Shown here piece after piece: positions 57,701 through 64,000 of a stretch of 64,000 bases of DNA. This DNA is from Lachnospiraceae bacterium (GTDB lineage: Bacteria; Bacillota; Clostridia; Lachnospirales; Lachnospiraceae). Every line of letters starts with the position of its first letter. Position 1 is the first letter of the stretch. The notes below the pieces were generated by a model, which worked only from the letters and a program-made list of their open reading frames with translations, ran no database searches and was not told where the DNA came from. The stretch is from NCBI GenBank assembly GCA_031272185.1, contig JAISUG010000119.1, positions 1-64,000 of the forward strand. The letters are read 5' to 3'. The position numbers were made by a program, and so were the translations under genes.

Positions 57701-60700
57701 GGGTGTATGTGCTGGTGGAGGTGCAGGCGCCAGATGGATATGCATTGTCCAAACCTATCGCTGTGGAAGTGTACAGGGATGAGATCACATATTATGAAGA
57801 TGGGGACCAAAGCAAACGGGTGGAGGCGGCCCGGTATTCATACGGGCGGCTGGTGCCGGGCTATGGAAGCCAAGACAGCTACGGGATCGGGGATGTTCAG
57901 GTGAGGGACGGCGCGGTGGTGAAAGTGACGGACGCCCCCTCCCGGCTGGTGATACACAAGGTGGAGTGCAAAGACCAAGGGGTGGGCGATGCAAACGGCG
58001 ACCTGGATGAGTGGTTTGCGGGGGTGAACGACCCGGGCGACTCCGCCACGTATATCGTGTTCGGGCGCAGGGAATACCTGGACGCCAGGGGCGATGTGGA
58101 AAATATTTACTTCGACCCCGAACGAAAAGAATACTTCGGCACCGTGACGAAGACATATGACGAATGGTCCCAGCGGTTGATAACAGGTACCGAAGAAGAA
58201 CTCCTGGCCATGGAGGGCGTTAAGGTGCTGTACGACGTGGAGACAGGAGGTTTCAGCGGGTTCGGTATCGCATTTGACCAACCGGTGGCGGGCGCCGGGA
58301 TGCGTCTATGGGCGGGGCTGGAACTGAAACGCACTTTGGCCGGATTTGAGGGTGTCCATCCCATAAGGGCAGGCAGCGGTATCATCGGCTATGCCACCGG
58401 TGAGACGGGGAGCAGGTTGGAGATACTGCCCACGGGAACGGATTCACGGCCGCCATACCACATGGTGTGGGATGCGCTCCCGGTGGACAACGACGCAGCT
58501 TTCCTGTATTGTTATGATTTGTCCCAGACCATGACAGAGGTGGACGAGCGGACAGGGGAGCTGTGGGTGCTGGAAACAAGGGATGAGATGGGGCGGCCCA
58601 AGGCTGATGCGGGAGAACACGCCGTGCAGGAGCAAGGCCGAGGGGCTTCGGCGGCCGGCCCGGAGGCAGATCAAGCGGGCGCACAGACCGGTACGGAGCA
58701 GGGCCGAGGGGATGCGGTGGCCGGCCCGGCGAATACGGTGGTCGGAATGGGCGACGGGTCCGAGCTAGGATACACCTACGTCCGGGTCTGCATGGTAGAC
58801 CCGGAGACAGGCATCGCCTACGTCCATGACGATTTTGGACGCATCATCGCCTACCGGGCGAAGTGGGATGCCATGGCCGGACGATGGGAAAAGGTCCCGG
58901 CCAGGGCGCCCCGCATCGGTGCAGACGGGAAGATCTACGATCTACAGGGGATGGCGGATTTCGAAGACCAGGCATGGGTGACATCCGAGGATGCCCATGG
59001 GATGCTGCGCCTGCCTTTCGGGGCATATGTGCTGGAGGAGGCGCAGGTGCCCTATGAGGACGGGTATGTGAAATCGCCGGATATGGGGTTGGTGCTGGAA
59101 GAAACTGCCAGGGCGCAGCATTTCTGGTATCAGGACCAATTCACCAAACTGGCGGTGGGCAAAGTGGACGTGACCACCAAGGCGGAAATCCCCGGCGCCA
59201 CCATGACATTGTACGACTCCGACGGGGAAGTGTACGCCACCTGGGAGTCGGGGGCGGCCTACGATGACAGCGGCGAGATGATGCGGGATGAAAACGGCGA
59301 CCCTGTGCCTACGACCGGGCCCCACTGGCTGGACCACATACCAGTGGGCAAGTACACATTGGAAGAAACCCGGGTGCCCTATGGTGCTGGGTATGTGCAG
59401 TCAAAGCCAATGGAAATCATTGTAAAAGATACCCAAGACGTGCAGAATGTGGTTATGGAAGACGACTACACGGCACTGGAAATACGCAAATATGATGCGA
59501 AAACAGGGGAGGCCTTGGGCCAAGGGCACCGGGCGACTTTGGGCCTGTATGCGGTGGGGGGTGATAATGCCCCGGAAACCGGCGGTGAGACCAGTTCGGA
59601 AAGGCTTGATGTGAATGTCGAGGAAGCTGCGGCGGCGGGAACCACCGACGGTATGAGTACGGTGAATTGTGACGCGGAGGTTGCTGAAGCTGCGGACAAA
59701 CCCACAGATACGGCCATGGTGGACGTAACGGAGCTGTGCAGACCAGAAAACCGCATCGTCACCTGGGAAACCGACGATGGGAAATCCGTGGCGGAAACTG
59801 CCAGGGAAGTGACCGACGAGTACGGGGATACCATAGTGGTGTATGACTATGACATCCATCGCATCTTCCAATCCGAAATGGCAAATGGCTTGCAATCAGG
59901 CGACCGGATCGAAAATGCCCAGGCGGACACAGATCAATCGGGCCTCAATGTGGGCGAATCCACGCGGGGGGACATGCCCAACGCACGTTACTACGTGACG
60001 GAAACCGGGGCGACGCGTTTCGAATACCTGCCGGTGGGGCAATATGTGCTGGTGGAGGAGGAGACGCCGGAGGGTTACGCAACTGCAGAACCGGTGCTGA
60101 TCGAAATCACTGACCATGGGCACCTGGAAAAAGCACATATGGCTGAAATGCCGGACGTACCCCTTGCCGTAGACATTTCCAAGACCGATATCACCGGAAG
60201 CAGGGAAGTGGCAGGCGCGCATCTGAAACTGTGGAGGGTGCTGGGGGAGGATGATGGAATCGGAAAAAATGCATCGATGGATGAAGTGTCGGGTATGGAT
60301 GCAGGGAATCCGGGGGATGAGAAAACAGAGACAGGGACAGAAGCAGGGACAGAGACAGAAGCAGGGATAGAGACAGAAGCAGGGACAGAAGCAGGGACAG
60401 AAGCAGGGACAGAGACAGATTCGCAGTCGGGTGAGCCCGAGGGTATCATGGAGGAAACGCCTGGGATCCAGGCGGTATTGTACGAGGAGTGGGTTTCGGG
60501 GTGCGACGGGGTGGATGCCGATGGGAACCTCAAACCGCACCTGGTGGAATACATCCCAAAAGGCAAGTACATTTTGGAAGAAATCACCACGCCCTTCGGT
60601 TTCCTGCAGTCTGCCCAGGTGGAATTTGAAATACAGGACACCCCTGGGAGGCAATATGTGCAGATGGTGGATGAAATCCCCGACGGCAGGCTGTCTATCG

Positions 60701-61935
60701 AGAAGCGGGATGAGGATGACCCGGACAAGGCGGTGGCAGGGGCGACTTTCGAGCTGCGGGACAAAACCCATGGCAGGGTGATCGAACGGCTGGTGACGGA
60801 TGAATCCGGACATGCCGTGGCAAGTACCGACCTGCCCATCGGGGAGCCCGACAGACAGGGGCATTTTGCGCCATTTACATATGAAGTCGCCGAGGTGGAC
60901 GCGGCAGACCCATATGAACTGGCTGCGGGGGGATTCGAATTCCAGTTTGAGTATGGGGGCCCGAAGTCACCGCTGATACGATACACCTACGAGGCGACCA
61001 ACAGGCTCAACCAAGTGCGGGTGGCCAAAACCGATGCCTTGACAGGCGATGCGGTGGCGGGGGCTAAGATGGCTCTGCTGCAGGAGTGTGCGGTCAGCAA
61101 AGATGGTGGTCATGATGGCGATGAGATCAATGTGTGTGATGAGGCCAATATGCGCAATGAGGACGATGGGGGCAACTTGGGTGATGGCATCATTGGGTAT
61201 GAAAGTCATGCAGGAGATGATGAAACGACGGCGGACGAGGTTGCCTGGGAGACCGTGGAGGAATGGGTCAGCGGCGGGCAGCCGCACTATGTAAATGGGC
61301 TTATGCCCGGGAATTATGTGCTGCGGGAGATCGAGGCGCCTGCAGGGTATGCCATCGCACGGGAGATCCCATTTGTCATGGGGCACAACATGACGGAACC
61401 GATTTACATCGAGATGGTGGACGAACCGACCATTGTGGAAGTACACAAAGTGAACAGCAACACCGAACGGGCGCTCCCCGGCGCCAAACTGCGGCTGGAG
61501 AACGCAGCGGGGGAGACTGTCGGGGAGTGGGTGAGCACCGAGGAAGCTATGGTGTTTACGGGGCTGGCGCCCGGCGAATATGTAGTGAGTGAAGTGAAAC
61601 CGCCCTCCGGTTATGAGATGGGCGCCCCCATGAAGATCCAGGTGCGCGACACATGGGAAAGGCAGGTGTTTTTCTACCGCAACTATCCCTTGCGTTCGGA
61701 GGATAGCACTTTCACGCCGCCCAAGATCACCACGCCGCCCTCTGCGCCGGAGCGGACAGTGGGGTCGGTTTTCGGATATTATCAGCCGACATCGCCTGAT
61801 GGCGGCGGCATGTGGCGTGGGTGGCTGCCCCTTACCGGTGACGGCACACCCGGAACATCTGTGTGGTTGGCCCTGTGGATGCTGGGGGCGGGGCTGCTGG
61901 CGGCACTGTGGTGGATGAAGATGCGAAAGGCGTGA
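51703..61935 (+). CDS. Giant LPLTG-anchored surface protein with thioester and SpaA-type repeats (3410 aa)
   Basis: A cell-wall adhesin or pilin-like protein. A signal peptide (about 1-37) precedes a thioester-type domain with C73 in AFCIAPSHH and Q135 in YAAVQVAVWA, the residue pair that can form an internal Cys-Gln thioester and bind host proteins covalently. About ten prealbumin-like SpaA/Cna-B modules follow, e.g. LWIEKLDGESGENILHDGAL, LAVGKVDVTTKAEIPGATM, GRLSIEKRDEDDPDKAVAGA, VRVAKTDALTGDAVAGAKM. Lys and Glu/Asp residues could form isopeptide bonds. Three low-complexity repeat tracts interrupt it (about 543-622, 1215-1253, 2876-2906). It ends LPLTG (3375-3379), a membrane helix and MKMRKA. 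No sortase is in the window. ATG at 51703 after GGGGAG. Confidence 0.9.
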   Translation: MGMIVDKRKISGCLAVLLFVTAVAASVTFAPARVYGAAFSNGGNLWRGGSEIMFGKNRNYLFRWGDGYQNAFCIAPSHHMGSDVRAYAGRYSIGDDDIPYISGEEDFRHIALACDWYDKIAGAVHAPDDAYAAVQVAVWAAIEGCWDSVRALGAQVSPHIRGNVSGKLDALLSYRGESGGAGGLPDWCAWDESSIGQPITMALDGDGGYTAALDISSCPELGVVAWQLPAGFSVSVSGDRMTFTYSGSGSPSGVITGTPAASMAHLMKNETNLNIYTPERPDRDQGMVSAGLTSGKLYILIGGTKKPVQGTEPEVEIYRHKETFSTDYSISLEKACAETGKGLAGAVFEVLEAFDAGQIKNPLEVSNMGPAPVTWDGFRLAGEVCTDMDGAARFHTRKTYSYNKTYCMGHPEPEYVDVPEPEYEVNPETQEEIIVNADEIQAAQEENDRLEEIWRDLIRECARKTDFHSEKEGVARERMRRDRDETYAAFCALEYRYTMREKTAAAGYVQHGLHSDDLPIETIVTASSQMGGECRVEAMKAQSAAAAGTQSAASTGAQGAASTGAQGAASTGAQTAASTGTQGAASTGAQNAASTGTQSAASTGTQSAASAGAQSAASAGVQAASIQAAQLQKLDGSLVGVMTAAKRIKVEGVSTTEGTGSRGKETLVSQETALANIVQGAPVATASEASMAATPSQATPSEAERELPGGNALEPGGDNAAPAMAEGEWAAEAQEAGPGVGAGKESAVAGTTITLAKPQAAALRLRGRAGSGATLPAAQTDRERPVPAADGSRIAYVFRVADHRTEGELHINKRDLELYRRDAASSYGKAQGDGTLAGAVYGLFAAADIVHPDGKTGVVFAANDLVSIATTDEEGNASFLCITEESDTSRMAANQQGTWIGHPLLLGGYYIKELSRSEGYELSVYGIDMPESNRTATGTDIVDNAGWAQAGALGHRIDDWDGSWNDVTVRYYGTENGYDAVVSGYPAGSAIYRVIQGEETQLSRVATDAHLVPKTDRLGQAVYQKAEGGELKLDASGQPVVLEAQDRQSPMAETLPVRYRYRVYPYGVASPSDADLWADEDEVDPDYCVDECNAMLGQLGYNVLSPIHGDGAPWADLELGGTTNADIVTEILEWYAARDFYDSGAVESIRGTDGSYTARLFYDYRMQDETMGVLGPQASWAIYDEASGDLYVRKPMAVDYGSVAQGRGMGSDSRGGAAGDETGGGATGDETGGGATGDVTGGGAAGDETGSGGSLYDMPEMSHGWIVYPAGTFEISGYHATVFLRKTFDYGRDGGGDAAGTAQGGEGDEDDEDGENPSDPGEDGDEGAPAGDIPGAADSIFFGDDWETYLVDCYQPLYDRYAPGETLRDGDGNPIPEMEWQYTYSEIEQTHATETLVRIPAAYHPENGTYTFHVDNGVDWGASSQSHGDTYRVKAPQTTIEADGRQMDMADYLTDVAGAGVSAFAAPGTFHAGTYVEFVTLAYPGQMAVSQDGGTWENPVVVLERPIKQPICVSKDVSQESYMENNTYRIHRDPFTVLFGGFFGDGSKYVPDFSFKAYLVSDLEAAGLLDHNGNGDADFAALFGDESRRAQFDAYALSWDKPECDLDHDLTTLHASEGDGSMPYTGVSAPLPYGTYVVVEQVPRALVNKHYALDEPKVVTLPYVPQIDTAGRVREDIPSTDYLYFPTDVPGYAPADLAARYLIRFNGESDVTYAHGDRGDYVVYKYGLPSGKGAGSESAGWLDGVFYERYYDRPGHLADAGVTRDHVATMAGQTTAVSGKYAPSLVPWSVVEPIGSGADYRQAGASPDGGFNFVGCAKAHMENTYYSSKLWIEKLDGESGENILHDGALFKIYAAKRDVGVDGGGNVSGSGRVLFETEDVTGTRRELEARGDVDGIAWDADARIWRGTVTRPLYDPAEQICMVNEKGEKTGIFKAFQTASGSTDMASAPTPQDPPGANEGNARGDIADGDSASDDSASGDSVFAPVSAGYIETYTPLGAGVYVLVEVQAPDGYALSKPIAVEVYRDEITYYEDGDQSKRVEAARYSYGRLVPGYGSQDSYGIGDVQVRDGAVVKVTDAPSRLVIHKVECKDQGVGDANGDLDEWFAGVNDPGDSATYIVFGRREYLDARGDVENIYFDPERKEYFGTVTKTYDEWSQRLITGTEEELLAMEGVKVLYDVETGGFSGFGIAFDQPVAGAGMRLWAGLELKRTLAGFEGVHPIRAGSGIIGYATGETGSRLEILPTGTDSRPPYHMVWDALPVDNDAAFLYCYDLSQTMTEVDERTGELWVLETRDEMGRPKADAGEHAVQEQGRGASAAGPEADQAGAQTGTEQGRGDAVAGPANTVVGMGDGSELGYTYVRVCMVDPETGIAYVHDDFGRIIAYRAKWDAMAGRWEKVPARAPRIGADGKIYDLQGMADFEDQAWVTSEDAHGMLRLPFGAYVLEEAQVPYEDGYVKSPDMGLVLEETARAQHFWYQDQFTKLAVGKVDVTTKAEIPGATMTLYDSDGEVYATWESGAAYDDSGEMMRDENGDPVPTTGPHWLDHIPVGKYTLEETRVPYGAGYVQSKPMEIIVKDTQDVQNVVMEDDYTALEIRKYDAKTGEALGQGHRATLGLYAVGGDNAPETGGETSSERLDVNVEEAAAAGTTDGMSTVNCDAEVAEAADKPTDTAMVDVTELCRPENRIVTWETDDGKSVAETAREVTDEYGDTIVVYDYDIHRIFQSEMANGLQSGDRIENAQADTDQSGLNVGESTRGDMPNARYYVTETGATRFEYLPVGQYVLVEEETPEGYATAEPVLIEITDHGHLEKAHMAEMPDVPLAVDISKTDITGSREVAGAHLKLWRVLGEDDGIGKNASMDEVSGMDAGNPGDEKTETGTEAGTETEAGIETEAGTEAGTEAGTETDSQSGEPEGIMEETPGIQAVLYEEWVSGCDGVDADGNLKPHLVEYIPKGKYILEEITTPFGFLQSAQVEFEIQDTPGRQYVQMVDEIPDGRLSIEKRDEDDPDKAVAGATFELRDKTHGRVIERLVTDESGHAVASTDLPIGEPDRQGHFAPFTYEVAEVDAADPYELAAGGFEFQFEYGGPKSPLIRYTYEATNRLNQVRVAKTDALTGDAVAGAKMALLQECAVSKDGGHDGDEINVCDEANMRNEDDGGNLGDGIIGYESHAGDDETTADEVAWETVEEWVSGGQPHYVNGLMPGNYVLREIEAPAGYAIAREIPFVMGHNMTEPIYIEMVDEPTIVEVHKVNSNTERALPGAKLRLENAAGETVGEWVSTEEAMVFTGLAPGEYVVSEVKPPSGYEMGAPMKIQVRDTWERQVFFYRNYPLRSEDSTFTPPKITTPPSAPERTVGSVFGYYQPTSPDGGGMWRGWLPLTGDGTPGTSVWLALWMLGAGLLAALWWMKMRKA
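53329..53568 (+). repeat. 24-bp minisatellite in the surface protein
   Basis: Ten in-frame units of 24 bases encode variants of SAASTGAQ. The tract lies in a spacer between modules and probably forms a flexible stalk. Confidence 0.92.
55344..55460 (+). repeat. 27-bp minisatellite in the surface protein
   Basis: Four in-frame units encoding GGGATGDET variants. Confidence 0.88.
60328..60420 (+). repeat. Hexamer-derived minisatellite in the surface protein
   Basis: Alternating GGGACAGAAGCA and GAGACAGAAGCA units encode Thr/Glu/Ala/Gly repeats (TEAGTE). Confidence 0.88.
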
Positions 61936-62085
61936 TGAGCACATACCATGACGCACAGGCCACGATGCCAAGGAAGTGCAATATCCGGGGATTTTGAAGA
62001 CCATGCCATAGGTGTGTGGGTTTGAAAAGCATGGGCATGAGATGCCATCGCAGGGGAGTGAAAAAAATATGGGGAGGTTTGGACA

Positions 62086-63375
62086 ATGGCAATGAACGTG
62101 TGGGATTTGGCAGGCGGAACAAAGGAAAGGCAGGAAAGGCAGGAAAGGCAGGAAAGGCTGTGGATGTTGCCGGTTGCCTTGTTGTTGGGGGTGATGTGTG
62201 CGGCTGTATCTGTGGGGAATGCTTTCGGGGGGCCCATGGTGGAACCATCTGCTTTCGCTGAGGTGGAACCAACTATTTTGGCTGAAAATGATCAAACCAA
62301 AATGATAGAAAACCTGGAATCGGCTTCTGTATCTTCAGAGGGGGAAGATGGTTTGGTTGTGAGCTATGCATTGGAAGATGGGACGGCGGGGCTTGTAGAG
62401 GATGAGACAACCGCCGGTGGGGCAAGCGCAGGCAACCCGGGGGGATTAGCGAAAGGAACGGGGATAGAAGAACCGCCCCGGCTCTACACGGCGGATGACG
62501 GTCGGGTCTATGAGCTGGATTCCTGGGAGGTCAAAACCGTCGAGATACCTGCATGGTCCGTGCCATTGTCAAAGGAAGTGGTTTTCAATGGGGTGGAGCG
62601 CATGGACATGATCCCAACTGCCATCACCATACAGGCCCAGGGGGACGGGGAAACCGCCTCCAAGTCATGCCCGCTGCTTTCATGGGAAGTGACAAGGGAA
62701 TATGAAACCGGTGACTTTACGTTTCCCGTGGTGGTGCGGGGGTACGGGAGCGACGTGTATATGATGGGTTCGCAGACTGTGGGGGCCGGATTCATACCCA
62801 TTGGAGGTGAACCGGGTGATCCAAGCGCCGCCGGTGCACTGTTGGAAGACATGGGGCTGGACCCAAGCAGGTACTTCGTGGACGATGTGGCTTGGGACGG
62901 GGAAGCGTATACGGATGCGGACGGGACGCTGTGCAGGAATGCCGTGGCGACGGGGCGGAAGATGGTGATGGACATCCGCGCCACTTATGGCGGGGAGGCT
63001 CGACTTGCGGCCAGGGAAATGCAGCGGGTGGAGGCACACTACAGGCTACCCGCCCCAGCAGTTGCCGCAGGGGTACCGGCACCGACGGAAACAATGGCGA
63101 TAGCGGCGGTTGAGCCGCCCGCTGATCCCAAGGTCATGCCGGTGACAGCCCCGGAAGTGGTACAGACAGCCAGGATCGGTTCCCGCGGCTTGTGGGAAAC
63201 CCTGCTGCGACGTGTGTATGTGGTGTCGGTGTCGCTGGTGTTTCTGGTAGCATTGGTCGCATTGGTATTCCGGATGCTGTTTTTGCGCCGGGGATGCGGC
63301 CGGGGGCAGCGGCATGGTATCCGCCGCAAACCCAGGGGATTGCCGCTTCACGGCACGGACCATTCCACGGTATAG
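62086..63375 (+). CDS. Membrane-anchored companion of the giant surface protein, unknown family
   Basis: A 429-residue protein I do not recognise. The N-terminus has a charged QER repeat (residues 12-24, encoded by four 9-bp units), then a hydrophobic signal or anchor (about 26-48). The extracellular part (about 50-370) is acidic, with a conserved-looking core LYTADDGRVYELDSWEVKTV...FNGVERMDMIP and FPVVVRGYGSDVYMMGSQTV. A C-terminal helix (about 378-400) ends in a basic tail. There is no LPxTG. It follows the surface protein by 150 bases on the same strand and may help display it. Confidence 0.7.
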   Translation: MAMNVWDLAGGTKERQERQERQERLWMLPVALLLGVMCAAVSVGNAFGGPMVEPSAFAEVEPTILAENDQTKMIENLESASVSSEGEDGLVVSYALEDGTAGLVEDETTAGGASAGNPGGLAKGTGIEEPPRLYTADDGRVYELDSWEVKTVEIPAWSVPLSKEVVFNGVERMDMIPTAITIQAQGDGETASKSCPLLSWEVTREYETGDFTFPVVVRGYGSDVYMMGSQTVGAGFIPIGGEPGDPSAAGALLEDMGLDPSRYFVDDVAWDGEAYTDADGTLCRNAVATGRKMVMDIRATYGGEARLAAREMQRVEAHYRLPAPAVAAGVPAPTETMAIAAVEPPADPKVMPVTAPEVVQTARIGSRGLWETLLRRVYVVSVSLVFLVALVALVFRMLFLRRGCGRGQRHGIRRKPRGLPLHGTDHSTV

Positions 63376-63420
63376 ATACCGCCGGGCCCAGGCAAAGCCA
63401 ACATGACAAAAGTGGCGGAA

Positions 63421-63471
63421 AATGGCACCGACGCAGTGGCACCGACGCAGTGGCACCGACGCAATGGCACC
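63421..63471. repeat. 15-bp tandem repeat
   Basis: About 3.5 copies of TGGCACCGACGCAGT-type units just after the companion gene, in noncoding sequence. Confidence 0.85.
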
Positions 63472-63495
63472 GGGGATGGGAGATGGAAAAAGCCC

Positions 63496-63524
63496 TTGAA
63501 CTATCGGAGCGTTTCGGGTATACT
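63496..63524 (+). promoter_or_regulatory. Promoter of glf
   Basis: TTGAAC, 17-base spacer, TATACT, about 180 bases before the glf start. The rest of the 328-base gap (63376-63703) holds only tandem repeats. Confidence 0.75.
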
Positions 63525-63618
63525 TTGCGTAGCGCACAAGTGCATGGGTTTTTATGCATGGCGAACACTTGGGATGACGAAAATGTGAGGTTGGCATACA
63601 TTCCTGTCCGGACGTGAC

Positions 63619-63687
63619 GCTTGGGATGGGCGCAGGTGCTTGGGATGGGCGCAAGCGCATGGGATGGGCGCAAGCGCATGGGATAAG
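63619..63687. repeat. 18-bp tandem repeat in the glf leader
   Basis: About four units of GCATGGGATGGGCGCAAG-type sequence between the promoter and the glf ribosome site, so the copies would be transcribed in the leader. Confidence 0.88.
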
Positions 63688-63703
63688 GGAAAGAAGGGCA
63701 AGC

Positions 63704-64000
63704 ATGAAAAAATACGACATACTCCTGGTGGGTGGCGGGCTGTTTGCGGGGGTCTTCGCCTACCGTGCCGCGCAAAAAGGGCTGAAGTGCCTGGTGGTGG
63801 AGCGGCGGGGGCACCTGGGGGGCAACGTCTACTGCGAGGACGTGGAGGGGATCCATGTGCACAAATACGGCGCACACATTTTCCATACTTCCGACCGTGA
63901 GGTGTGGGATTTCGTGAACGGGCTGGCAGAGTGCAACCGCTACACCAATTCCCCCGTCGCCAACTACAAAGGGGAGATGTACAACCTGCCTTTCAACATG
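63704..64000 (+). CDS. glf: UDP-galactopyranose mutase, 3'-truncated by window edge
   Basis: Flavoenzyme converting UDP-galactopyranose to UDP-galactofuranose for surface polysaccharides. The first 99 residues show the FAD fold MKKYDILLVGGGLFAGVFAY, the RRGHLGGNVY motif, VHKYGAHIFHT and the start of the substrate region YNLPFNM. The ATG follows AAGGGAAAGAAGGG. The full enzyme is about 370 residues; the rest lies outside. The family normally has GGG(L)xG at the FAD loop, as here. Confidence 0.95.
   Translation, partial: MKKYDILLVGGGLFAGVFAYRAAQKGLKCLVVERRGHLGGNVYCEDVEGIHVHKYGAHIFHTSDREVWDFVNGLAECNRYTNSPVANYKGEMYNLPFNM

Overview
The window is about 64 kb of high-GC DNA from a Gram-positive, probably spore-forming anaerobe of the Clostridia, most likely Lachnospiraceae or a close relative. 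The evidence is spoVG, ribonuclease Y, a long-form PRPP synthetase, the glgC/glgD pair, a DUF3881 protein, a 2[4Fe-4S] mini-ferredoxin, LplB/YtcQ-type sugar transport without its own ATPase, YesM/YesN signalling, and an LPxTG-type surface protein. The placement is inferred from gene content only. Starts usually follow AAGGAGG-like sites, and many promoters fit TTGACA-17-TATAAT.

Region 1 (1-16.1 kb) is housekeeping: the prs end, a YhaN/YhaO-like pair (the SbcD-like partner lacks several metal ligands), asnS, glgCD, spoVG, tRNA-Arg(CCU), a DUF3881 gene, then gdpP-rplI-dnaB and rny. gdpP sits behind a roughly 160-nt multibranched RNA leader that I cannot assign to a class.

Region 2 (16.1-32.3 kb) is the accessory island. 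It has an odd HPr-like protein with a Cys/His-rich insert, two LplB-type permeases with a solute-binding lipoprotein, a mini-ferredoxin, a YesN/YesM-type two-component pair, a GH63-like hydrolase, and three genes carrying four MoaF-like (calycin-type) modules: a tandem double, a fusion to an NAD(P)-binding domain, and a single. I read it as a candidate uptake and processing locus for an unknown glycosidic or aromatic compound. This is the best candidate for an undescribed system.

Region 3 (32.3-51.1 kb) returns to core functions: a DUF3465 protein with Ser/Asp repeats, signal peptidase I, a DUF3810 protein, mntP, tyrS, pth-mfd, a DUF1858 protein, a Na/Pi-cotransporter-PhoU fusion, gap-pgk-tpiA, a lipid kinase, a decayed AAA/PD-(D/E)XK gene and a LUD-domain protein.

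Region 4 (51.1-64 kb) is a cell-surface locus: a 3410-residue thioester/SpaA-repeat/LPLTG surface protein, a membrane-anchored companion, and the start of glf.

Two genome-scale habits run through the window. One is a family of 68-bp palindromic intergenic elements (three full copies and one half). The other is an unusual density of minisatellites, including repeated duplication of gene 3' ends together with their stop codons (permeases, rny, pgk, tpiA, the MoaF fusion, signal peptidase).
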